In this document: positions 25,101 through 37,100 of the stretch, in pieces
How the letters are laid out: every line of letters begins with the position of its first letter
Numbering within the stretch: the first letter of the stretch is position 1
Assembly (NCBI GenBank): GCA_944474755.1
Contig: OX104123.1
Span: 64,039,898-64,103,897 of the forward strand
Source: Limnoperna fortunei
Taxonomy: Eukaryota; Mollusca; Bivalvia; Mytilida; Modiolidae
Length of the DNA stretch: 64,000 nt
Direction: 5' to 3'
The notes under the pieces: model-generated
Databases searched by the model: none
What the model saw: the letters and a program-made list of their open reading frames with translations, nothing else
Told to the model about the DNA's origin: nothing
Made by a program: the position numbers and the translations under genes

Positions 25101-28100
25101 CAATTAAAAACCATATTTCACATGCAAAATCACTCCTGAGACCTTTGTGATACAATTAAAAACCATATTTCACATGCAAAATCACTCCTGAAACCTTTGT
25201 GATACAATTGAAAACCATATTACACATATAAAATCACCCCTGAGACCTTTGCGATACAATTAACTAGAGGCTCCCAGGAGCCTGTAATCGCTCACCTGGA
25301 ATCCAAATGACTTAAACTATATTAAAATTTTTGAAATTAACAGTTTCAGTCTAGTTGTTATAGCTTTTAAGTTACTGTGCAAAAACTAAACATTTCTTCA
25401 AAAAATTTGTTAAATACAATAACTCCTATAAGGTGCCATCCACAATTTCTGAAAATTAAATGCTTTTTAGGCATTGTCCTTTAGGGTACTTTAGAAATTT
25501 ACAGTTTTACTCTACTAATAGGTGTGTTATAGACTAATTTATAATTAAAAAAACTGTTCATATGTCCAAATTCATAATGAAAGGGCAATAACTCCTATAA
25601 AGAGTCATCTTGCAATTTTTGGACTAAGCAATCATTTGTAGGGCTTCTATTGCTGATCATTTGTGCAATTTACAGTTTTAATCTAGCTACTATAGTTTTC
25701 AAGTTACAGGACAAAAATGGAAAATTTCTTAACAAAATTGTCATTTAAGGGCAATAACCCCTATAAGGAGTCATCTGACAATTTCAGACCAATTAAATGA
25801 ATTGTAGGGCTTTTTTGCTGATCATTTTTGCAATTTATTATTTCACTCTAGCTGCTATGGTTTTTAAGTTACAGGACAAAAACGGAAAATTTCATAAAAA
25901 ATGGCAATTTAAGGGCAATAACTCCTATAAGGAGTCATCTGACAATTTCAGACCAATCAAGTGAATTGTAGGGTCTTTATTGCTGATCATTTGTGCAATT
26001 TACAGTTTCAATCTAGCTGCTATAGTTTTCAAGTTACAGGACAAAAACGGAAAATTTCATAAAAAATTGCCATTTAAGGGCAATAACTCCTATAAGGAGT
26101 CATCTGACAATTTCAGACTAATACAGTGAATTGTAGGGCTTGTATTGTTGATCATTTTTGCTATTTACAGTTTTACTCTAGCTGTTATAGTTTTAAAGTT
26201 ACAGGACAAAAACGGAAAATTTCATAAAAAATTACAATTTAAGGGCAATAACTCATATAAGGAGTCATCTGACAATTTCAGACCAATCAAGTGAATTGTA
26301 GGGTCTTTATTGCTGATCATTTGTGCAATTTACAGTTTCAATCTAGCTGCTATAGTTTTCAAGTTACAGGACAAAAACGGAAAATTTCATAAAAAATTGC
26401 CATTTAAGAGCAATAACTCCTATAAGGAGTCATCTGACAATTTCAGACTAATACAGTGAATTGTAGGGCTTGTATTGTTGATCATTTTTGCTATTTACAG
26501 TTTTACTCTAGTTGTTATAGTTTTAAAGTTACAGGACAAAAACGGAAAATTTCATAAAAAATTACAATTTAAGGGCAATAACTCATATAAGGAGTCATCT
26601 GACAATTTCAGACCAATCATGTGAATTGTAGGGTCTTTATTGCTGATCATTTGTGCAATTTACAGTTTCAATCTAGCTGCTATAGTTTTCAAGTTACAGG
26701 ACAAAAACGGAAAATTTCATAAAAAATTGCCATTTAAGGGCAATAACTCCTATAAGGAGTCATCTGACAATTTCAGACTAATAAAGTGAATTGTAGGGCT
26801 TGTATTGTTGATCATTTTTGCTATTTACAGTTTTACTCTAGTTGTTATAGTTTTAAAGTTACAGGACAAAAACCGAAAATTTCATAAAAAATTACAATTT
26901 AAGGGCAATAACTCATATAAGGAGTCATCTGACAATTTCAGACCAATCAAGTGAATTGTAGGGTCTTTATTGCTGATCATTTGTGCAATTTACAGTTTCA
27001 ATCTAGCTGCTATAGTTTTCAAGTTACAGGACAAACACGGAAAATTTCATAAAAAATTGCCATTTAAGGGCAATAACTCCTATAAGGAGTCATCTGACAA
27101 TTTCAGACTAATACAGTGAATTGTAGGGCTTGTATTGTTGATCATTTTTGCTATTTACAGTTTTACTCTAGCTGTTATAGTTTTAAAGTTACAGGACAAA
27201 AACGGAAAATTTCATAAAAAATTACCATTTAAGGGCAATAACTCATATAAAGAGTCATCTGACAATTTCACACCAATCAAGTGAATTGTAGGGCTTTTAT
27301 TGCTGATCATTTTTGCCATTTACAGTTTCACTCTACCTCGTATATTTTTCAGGTTATATTGTAAATACCAAAAATTTTGTCAAAAATCAACAAAAAAGGG
27401 CAATAACTCCTACAAGAAGCCAATACACAACTTCGCACTAATAGCAACTATTGTAGACCTTAACACCAATTCTCCATAAGGATCAAAGGATTTCCATATG
27501 GGGTGAGACATGACATGTCTCAGATTTAGCTGATTTTCATTTTATAAGTTGAAATTGACCATTGGACCACAAAATAATTATTGTTTGTTATGATTTGACT
27601 TCGGTTGCCATGGTAACGGTGGCGGCCATTTTGGGCCTATAAAAATACAGTGAAAAGGGCAATATTCAAATCCCAATTTTTCTGGGGAAAATCTATTGAT
27701 ATTCAATAGAATTTCTTTATTTGCTTAATTCAATATCTCATTGACAATATTCAAAACAGTAACAACACTTTAAGTATATGTGTGATCAGACTGAGACTAT
27801 TGAACGTGTAAAGAAATAGTGCATTATTCTCTATAATTTTTGGTAATAAATATTACCATTTTTGACACTTTTCTGACTCCATTTTCAGAAAATGCACCAA
27901 TCACAAATAATCATCATGAATATAATTACATAGATTGATGATTAATATTCAAAAATTTTAAAAATCTCAATGGGGTAAGAAAAAATGTCTTTAAAAAACA
28001 CTGTTAAATTTGGTTACCATGGTAATAAAACAAAAACGGCAATTTTTCTATATTTAAATACATGTATGACCATACTTCTAATATGAGCCAAGATAACAAT

Positions 28101-31100
28101 TGTTGTCATCATATGTACCTAAAAGGTTCTTTTCAACATAGTATGACCTTAGAAAACTTTCAAGGTCACTTGTGTTGTTCTCAAGGTCACTTAAAATTGA
28201 TTTTGCTTTGAGATTTTCATATTTGAAAGTTCAATTTTTAGTTGACCTTGACCTTGAGACACTGTATCCTGAAATGATTTCAATGTCATTTTAAGTTTAT
28301 AGTATGTCTGTTAAAAATAATAATTAAAGATGATTTAATTTATTCCCAAGAGAAACAGTAGTTTCATGGAAATATTGAACAACACAAAAATGGCTTTTTT
28401 TCACAAGTTGCCATGGTAACCATCTTTGACAGTGTTTTCTATAGACATCTTTTGTTACCCCATTGAGATTTTTATAAGTTTTGAATATTAATCATCAATT
28501 TATGTAATTATATTCATGATGAGTATTTGTGATTGGTGCATTTTCTGAAAATGGAGTCAGTAAAGTGGCAAAAATGGTATTTTTTTTAGTAGAAAAATTC
28601 CAGAAAAAATGCATGATTTCTTGACATATTGGATAGCCTCGTTCTGACTACACATTTATGTTTAGTCTTGAAACTGTTTTGAATATTGTCAATGAGGTAT
28701 TGAATTAAGCAAATAAAACATTATGTTGAATATGCATTGATTTTTGAATAACAAATTGGGAATTGAATATAGGCTATTTCGCAGTATAAGAAATGATAAA
28801 AAATGACCGCCTCAGTTACCATGGCAACCGTGGTCAATCATAACAAACAGTCATCATTTTTATGATCCAATGGTCAATTGCAACTTATAAAATTAAAATC
28901 AGCAAAATCTGAGACATGTCATGTCCCAATTATTTTGGTGCTTAGGGATAATTGGTCTTAATGTGCTGATCAATTTGAAGTAACGGTTTTCTCTATAGCT
29001 ATTATAGTTTTTTAGATAATGATCAAAAACCTGTGTTGACCCCCATGTTCTATTTTTAGTAACAGCGGCCATATTTGTCTGTTGATCAACACCCTGGGTA
29101 CAAACTTGAAACTAGGAACCCTAAGGATGATTGTGGCCAAGTTTGAAAAAAATTGGCCCAGTGGTTTCAGAGGAGAAGATTTTTGAAAAAGTTTACGACG
29201 GACGACAGACGACGGACGACTGACGACGGACGACAGACGATGGACGACGGACGACGGACGCCAAGTGATAGCAATAGCTCACCTGGACCTTCGGTCCAGG
29301 TGAGCTAAAAACCATATTACATATATAAAATCACTCCTAAGACCCTAGCAATACAATTAACAAGTGTGGACACAGAAAAACGTCTCGCCTGAATTCCGCA
29401 TCAGTAACGAAAATAAATTTCGTCATAAGCATTACGTAAATAGCATTAATTATGAGCAGCAGCCTGTATACCAATTATTGTCACCATACTATGCATAGTT
29501 ACAGAGGAACTGTCCTAATACAAAAACTTTAACGAAGTCGCTGAACCGTTAAATTGAGGTCAAGGTCAGGTGACACCTTCCAGACAATCATTTACTATTC
29601 ATCAGCAACCTATATACCAAATATTGTCATCCTACCATGCTTGGTTACAGGGGAACAGCAGTAACCTAAAAACTTTAACGTAGTCACTGGACCGTGAAAT
29701 TGAGGTCAAGGTCAAATGGCACCTACCAGACAGTCATGTACTAATCATCAGCAACCTATATACCAAATATTGTCATCCTACCATGTGTAGTTACAGAGGA
29801 ACTGTCGTAACCCAAAAACTTTAACGTAGTCGCTGGACCGTGAAATTGAGGTCAAGGTCAGGTGACACCTACCAGACAGTCATGTACTAGTCATCAGCAA
29901 CCTATACACCAAATATTGTCACCCTACCATGTGTAGTTACAGAGGAACTGTCGTAACCCAAAAACTTTAACGTAGTCGCTGGACCGTGAAATTGAGGTCA
30001 AGGTCAGGTGACACCTACCAGACAGTCATGTACTAGTCATCAGCAACCTATACATCAAATATTGTCATCCTACCATGCATAGTTACAGAGGAACTGTCGT
30101 AACCCAAAAACTTTAACGTAGTCGCTGGACCGTGAAATTGAGGTCAAGGTCAGGTGACACCTACCAGACAGTCATGTACTAGTCATCAGCAACCTATACA
30201 CCAAATATTGTCATCCTACCATGCGTAGTTACAGAGGAACTGTCGTAACCCAAAAACTTTAACGTAGTCGCTGGACCGTGAAATTGAGGTCAAGGTCAGG
30301 TGACAGGTGACTGACTGGCAAGTACTCATCATAAGCTACCTCTAGACCAAATTTGATGGACCTAGGGCTTGGGCTTACAAAGATATGAAGCAAGATGTCA
30401 AGTGTTTACGCCGCCGCCGCCGGATTCCCATACATATGTCTCGCCTCCAGCGACTTTCGTCGCAGGCGAGACAAAAACCATATTACACATATAAAATCAC
30501 TCCTGAGACCCTAGCAATACAATTAACAAGTGTGGACACAGAAAAACGTCTCGCCTGAATTCCGCATCAGTAACGAAAATAAATTTCGTCATAAGCATTA
30601 CGTTTTTAGCATTAATTATGAGCAGCAGCCTGTATACCAAATATTGTCACCATACTATGCATAGTTACAGAGGAACTGTCGTAACCCAAAAACTTTAACG
30701 CAGTCGCTGGACCGTGAAATTGAGGTCAAGATCAGGTGACACCTACCAGACAGTCATGTACTAGTCATCAGCAACCTGTACACCAAATATTGTCATCCTA
30801 CCATGCGTAGTTACAGAGGAACTGTCATAACCCAAAAACTTTAACGTAGTCGCTGGACCGTGAAATTGAGGTCAAGGTCAGGTGACACCTACCAGACAGT
30901 CATGTACTAGTCATCAGCAACCAATACACCTAATATTGTCATCCTACCATGCAAAGTTACAGAGGAACTGTCGTAACCCCAAAACTTTAACGTAGTCGCT
31001 GGACCGTGAAATTGAGGTCAAGGTCAGGTGACACCTACCAGACAGTCATGTACTAGTCATCAGCAACCTATACACCAAATATTGTCATCCTACCATGCGT

Positions 31101-34100
31101 AGTTACAGAGGAACTGTCGTAACCCAAAAACTTTAACGTAGTCGCTGGACCGTGAAATTGAGGTCAAGGTCAGGTGACACCTACCAGACAGTCATGTACT
31201 AGTCATCAGCAACCTATACACCAAATATTGTCATCCTACCATGCGTAGTTACAGAGGAACTGTCGTAACCCAAAAACTTTAACGTAGTCGCTGGACCGTG
31301 AAATTGAGGTCAAGGTCAGGTGACAGGTGACTGACTGGCAAGTACTCATCATAAGCTACCTCTGGACCAAATTTGATGGACCTAGGACTTGGGCTTACAA
31401 AGATATGAAGCAAGATGTCAAGTGTTTACGCCGCCGCCGGATTCCCATACGTATGTCTCGCCTCCAGTGACTTTCGTCGCAGGCGAGACAAAAACCATAT
31501 TTCACATGCAAAATCACTCCTGAGACCTTTGTGATACAATTAAAACAAATATTTCACATACAAAATCACTCCTTAGACCTTTGCGATACAATAAAAAACA
31601 ATATTACACATATAAAATCACTCCTCAGACCTTAGTTATACAATTAAAAACCATATTACATATATAAAATCACTCCTGAGATCCTAGCAATACAATTAAA
31701 AACCATATTTCACATGCAAAATCACTCCTGAGACCTTTGTGATACAATTAAAAACCATATTTCACATGCAAAATCACTCCTGAGACCTTTGTGATACAAT
31801 TGAAAACCATATTACACATATAAAATCACCCCTGAGACCTTTGCAATACAATTAAAAACCATATTACATATATAAAATCACTCCTAAGACCCTAGCAATA
31901 CAATTAAAAACCATATTTCACATGCAAAATCACTCCTGAGACCTTTGTGATACAATTAAAACCAATATTTCACATACAAAATCACTCCTTCGACCTTTGT
32001 GATACAATAAAAAACAATATTACACATATAAAATCACTCCTCAGACCTTAGTTATACAATTAAAAACCATATACATATATAAAATCACTCCTGAGGCCCT
32101 AGCAATACAATTAAAAACCATATTTCACATGCAAAATCACTTCTGAGACTTTTGCAATACAATTAAAAACCATATTTCACATGCAAAATCACTCCTGAGA
32201 CTTTTGCAATACAATTAAAAACCATATTTCACATACAAAATCACTCCTGAGACCCTAGCAATACAATTACAAACTATATTACACATATAAAATCACTCCT
32301 GAGAACTTTGCAATACAATTAAAAACCATATTTCACATATAAAATCACTCCTGAGAAATTTGCAATACAATTAAAAACCATATTTCACATATAAAATCAC
32401 TCCTGAGACCTTTGCGCTACAATTAAAAACCATATTACACATTTAAAATCACTCCTCAGACCTTTGCGATACAATTAAAAACCATATTACATACCGTAAA
32501 CCGTTGCGTATAGTCCGCATTTACGTATTGTCCGCACCCCTTTCTTGGACCAGAAAATTGCGGAAAAATTCTTATATGCATGTACAATCCGCACGTACAA
32601 GTTTTACAAAACGCGTCATTATGAAGACATCCGAGTCCGACTTGGGCGCGCTTTTTAAAAAGTTTTTACTGTAATATTTAATTTATTCTCTTCTAAAATA
32701 TCATTAATGTTTATCGTTTTATTTATTTCTTACGATTGTAATAAATAAAATTAAAAATAGTGCATTGTCATATCGTCTATGTTGATCATTGTTAAAACGA
32801 ATACTCACACATTTCGAAACCAAACCGATTTGTCAACTTTCATTTATCAACGTAAACAAAGAAAAGAAAAAAGATAACACGTTTTATTTCAATCCCTCAA
32901 AGATTGCAACCAAAACATCGATCTTCTGCAACGTACTGTAACGTTACATAACGACGCCATTTGCATTTTACGCATAGCTGGTTTAAACATCCTGTATTTT
33001 CGTATCCGTTTCAATTTTTATTCGTCATATATAATTAAAATCATAAATAAAAATAATTTAAGTAAAATTAATATCATTACAAAGTATACATAATGAAAGT
33101 TTATAAAAGAATCACGTTAGAATAGTACGAAAATACCGCATCTAACACAACAACAAAATGGCGACCGCCAGTGACAACAATCAATGGGTCGAAAAAAAGC
33201 TCTACCGAGTTTATATTTACGTATAATCCGCACCATTCCTTTCCGACTTAGATTAAAAGAAAAAAACTGCGGACAATACGACACTTTTTACGGTATATAA
33301 AATCACTCCTGAGACCCTAGCAATACAATTAAAAACCATATTTTACATGCAAAATGACCCCTGAGATCTTTGCGATACAATTAAAACCAATATTTCACAT
33401 ACAAAATCACTCCTGAGACCCTAGCAATACAATTAAAAACCATATTTCACATACAAAATCACTTCTGAGACCCTAGCTTATACAATTAAAACTATATTAC
33501 ACATATAAAATCACTCCTGAGACCTTTGCAATACAATTAAAAACCATATTTCACATACAAAATCACTCCTGAGACCTTACAAGATGCAATATTAAACCAT
33601 AGCATACTAAAATTAACTTCTTTGACCTAACTAAGAGATGCTAAATCAGTCGTGAGACATTATATATGCAATTTAAAACCTAGAAAATGAAATGTCTGTA
33701 TTTCCAAACAAATATTGTGCCATCAAATTAAAGATTTTATGCAAGATTATTCAGTTTTATCAAGTTTGCTGTGTAAACAGCTATTCAGTTTTTGTATCAA
33801 GTGAAGACAATGTATGGATATTCATAGACTTTAGAATAAAACATACATTTTTAAAACGTTTTAGGTACTAAAATAGAAAAATTTCATATGTGTTTATAAA
33901 ATTTGGAGAGTGTTCAAATAAATCATATTTATTTGTACTGGAACCTGAATATTGTAGATAATAAAATAGACGAAGAAAGTATTTCAAATTATGTTTATAT
34001 TTAATTTAAAACATGTTCATGGTTTTAATGAATTTATAGTTTTAAAATAAATACAATTTATTTGACATTTTAATGTTCAGGTTATTTTAATTTGATAACA

Positions 34101-37100
34101 GAATGTAATATTTTCTATCAGACTAACAAAGTGTAAAATATTTTCTTTTGCGAATGCTGACGAACGAATGAACCTTTATTTTTACCTGTACTGCGCATGC
34201 GGACGAACGAACGTACGGTTTTTATTTACTTGTTTTGCGCATGCCGACGAACGAACGAACGAACGTATGGATGGACGAACGGAAAACGATATACGAACGA
34301 ACGGAAAACGAAATACGAACGCATAAATGGGAACGTTTTACGTTTCAGGCGGTGTAACAAACAAATGGTGACACTGCTGAATGATATCAAGAGTGTACAT
34401 GGCTGATAGTATATATGCAACTGGTTTTTGACATCGATTCACTTCTGCTCCCCTAAATTACGAGGAACTAAATTCATACGCTTGCCGAAAAAAAAAACCC
34501 AAATGACTAAGATATTACAAGTGTACCCCCCCCCCCCCACCCCATCTCTCATTAAAAACTGTTTGCCATTCAAACATCCAAACAAACCATCTGTTTTCAT
34601 TTAAGAATTGAATGCATTATTTTGAAATTTCCTTGAGGTATAAAAACGTTGCCCAAAGCACATTTTCAATGAAACGTGGTAGCGCATCATGATGAAAATG
34701 TGCTTCGGTCAACTCTTTTCTATGTCAAGGAAACTTCAAAAGAATTCATTCATTTTAAATATTTACAATTTCAGGCAAATTAATTGGTCTTAGGCTTGTA
34801 AAATTTCCCAAGTCACTTGCCCTCAAAGGGTTGTAATTTCAAAATGGTCAAGTCATACACTGCACACAATTAATTAACTAACCTCTTTAAGATGTTCTAA
34901 TTTCAACTCTGGAATGCTATACTGGAATCCTATCTGTTTTAATTTAGAACCATCTAAATGGACATGTTTATTGTAGAGTAACTCCTGGAAAAAAATTGAG
35001 TATTGCAGTTTAATATTTGAACAACTGCCTTATGTTTGAAAAAAACAGGAAAACTGTCTCTCTTTTTTCAAAATATGAGTTCACCCTTAAAAATGCTCTG
35101 CAGTGTACGCTATTAATAATAGAAGAGCATTAAACTATTCTCTACAGGTAGGCATGATATCCCAATAAACTGCTTATCAATTTATCATAACACTGTATGT
35201 GTTTCCAACATTTTTTAAATATCAGATTTTGAACAAGTTTATGATTTGTTAGTAAATAATACACAGAAACAAAAAGAGAAATAACATTTCTTCTCATCAC
35301 TAGGTACCTTTATACAAATATACCAAGTTTTAACTGAATCCATCTAGCAGTTTTTAAGCAATTTTCTGGACATGAAAAATCAATTAGAGGAAATAACTCA
35401 CCAATTAGCATAGAAAGAGTTACAGTTCTTGTGCACTGCAGGCCTACCCATCACTATCTATCCAACCTCCAAGTTTGACTTCAATATGTCAAGCCATTTT
35501 GGTGATATGCCTTGTATATTATTAAAGAGAAAGGGTTTTATGGACAGGAAATGCACAATAAGGGAGAAAATTATCAAAAACTAACATACAGTTCCAATAC
35601 TCACTAGGTACCTCCCTACAAAGTCTGAAGTTTATCCTTTTAGCAGGTTTAAGATTTTCCTGACAAGAAAAATAAACTAAGCAAACAATTACAATAAGTC
35701 AAGTTTTAGTTCTTGTCGAGTGCACTCCTTCCGACTAAACCTGGACTATCCAAACTCCAAGTTTGAAGTCAACATGTCAGACATTTTTGAAGATATGTTC
35801 TGAACATAAAAATCGGTTCCTGGGGTTTATATAATCCTCCTGATAGCAGTCTACCAAGAGTTCCATGTGACCTTTGACCTCCACACTTACCTGATCTATA
35901 AATGGATTTAGTGGTGTGTTTTCTATATTATCCCGCCGACAGGCGTCAACCCAGGGATCCATGTGTTTGTCGTTTATGTCCTCCACTGCACTTGACATAT
36001 GTACCTATGAAAAAAGCTATGAATAATATTGAGAAATTTCTTTTTTAGGTTAAGCACTTTTAAGAATACACATGTGTAATTTTTGTTGGAGAAAGATCAA
36101 GTACCTTGTGATAACCCCTGACCTTTGGTAAGACAATGTAGCACACCTTGTCAGAAGTCTGTCTCAAACACACAGCCCCAATGTTCAACATAGTTTGACT
36201 CAATCAATAGACCACTCAGCTGCCAATATCTGCTGGTGCCTAGACAATTCAGCCACCAATCCTTCCAAGGGAATATACTATAGGATTAAAGGCTTTCTTT
36301 CAGTAATTCAGCGATGCATGAATGAAGTCAATTCACTCACAAACAAATATGATAAGATTACGAGTTTCTCAACCTCGTTCACATCGATAAATTACCAAAA
36401 AATATGCATTTAACCCTTCTAGTTCTTCTAAACTTGGTTTTAAATATTTACTGACATTGACAACAGATATATTTTATGATTTGCCAAGATTATTATTACT
36501 GAAAACAAAAGTAGACATACTAATTTTACTCATTGCCCTGCAGTTTATATATAACGTCATTGCTTTGCAAATGCAACTTACACCTGAAGACATTCCATCA
36601 AGAAGCAAAACAAAAGTTGTCATTTTTCTATGTATTTTTCAGTGAAAATGAAAAGAGCTGTGCTGAAATATGGAGTTGGTTGCCAAGGCGCGGATATTGT
36701 TTGTTGTGATTGAGAAAGTAGAAGATAGTTTTATGACTATTGTGTGTATTTGAAATGATTTATTTAATTGAAGTTACTATCAACACAAATTTACAATCAT
36801 CATTTATCTATGCCTTTCCTGTGGCATTTTGTCCACTCACTATTTTTGGGGTATTTCCCTTCATTAAGCTTTGTAATAAACGAATCCTAAGCGAATATAA
36901 AATATGGTCTTTTATTTATTCTCTAAAAAAAATGATTCCTTAATAATAATATACAGCTGCTTCAACTAAATAACTTTTCATTTATGCAATACACAGCTCA
37001 AGATGTTTTTATCGGCAAAATCCAAGTGTACTTACTAAGTTTATTGCCTGCGTGGCATACACAATACATGGCTGACATATTTGTTTTAAGTTAAGCAACA

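Larger units (their letters stand above)
25264..29306 (-). mobile_element. Large Helentron-like non-autonomous element (4.0 kb)
   Basis: The right end is a perfect terminal hairpin (AGCTCACCTGGACC, loop, GGTCCAGGTGAGCT; 29276-29306). The left end has a hairpin AGGCTCCCAGGAGCCT and then 'gctcacctg', an inverted match to the other end. It sits in the A5 run of a satellite monomer (attaa|...|aaaaacc), i.e. a T|T site on the minus strand. It contains 13 units of a 165-bp tandem repeat, a 1.45-kb palindrome and a GACGACGGAC-rich tract (29190-29262). Terminal hairpin, subterminal inverted pairs, internal minisatellite and T|T target are Helentron/HINE features. No Rep-helicase is present. Confidence 0.7.
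22390..34354. mobile_element. 12-kb TIR-bounded structure carrying a satellite array
   Basis: The left end CACCCCCTGAAACGTAAAAC + GTTCCC (22390-22415) matches the reverse complement of 34329-34354 at 25 of 26 positions. TA lies outside each end (22388-22389; 34355-34356). Both ends carry 'acgaacg'-rich subterminal tracts in the same orientation (22416-22480; 34150-34325). The interior is a ~52-bp satellite array (about 23.1-33.6 kb) interrupted by Helentron-like elements and an 800-bp TA element. No transposase is encoded, so it would be non-autonomous. Removing it leaves a 765-bp intron in the epimerase gene. Whether it moved as 12 kb, or a short MITE expanded in place, cannot be told; expansion in place seems more likely. 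Confidence 0.75.

Noticed and set aside
23129..33620. Regularly spaced repeats resembling a CRISPR array
   Set aside because: Units are head-to-tail without unique spacers, the genome is eukaryotic, and monomers show satellite-type variation.
36195..36943. Three plus-strand frames of 62-72 codons
   Set aside because: AT-rich composition, no motifs, located in an intron of the opposite-strand gene.
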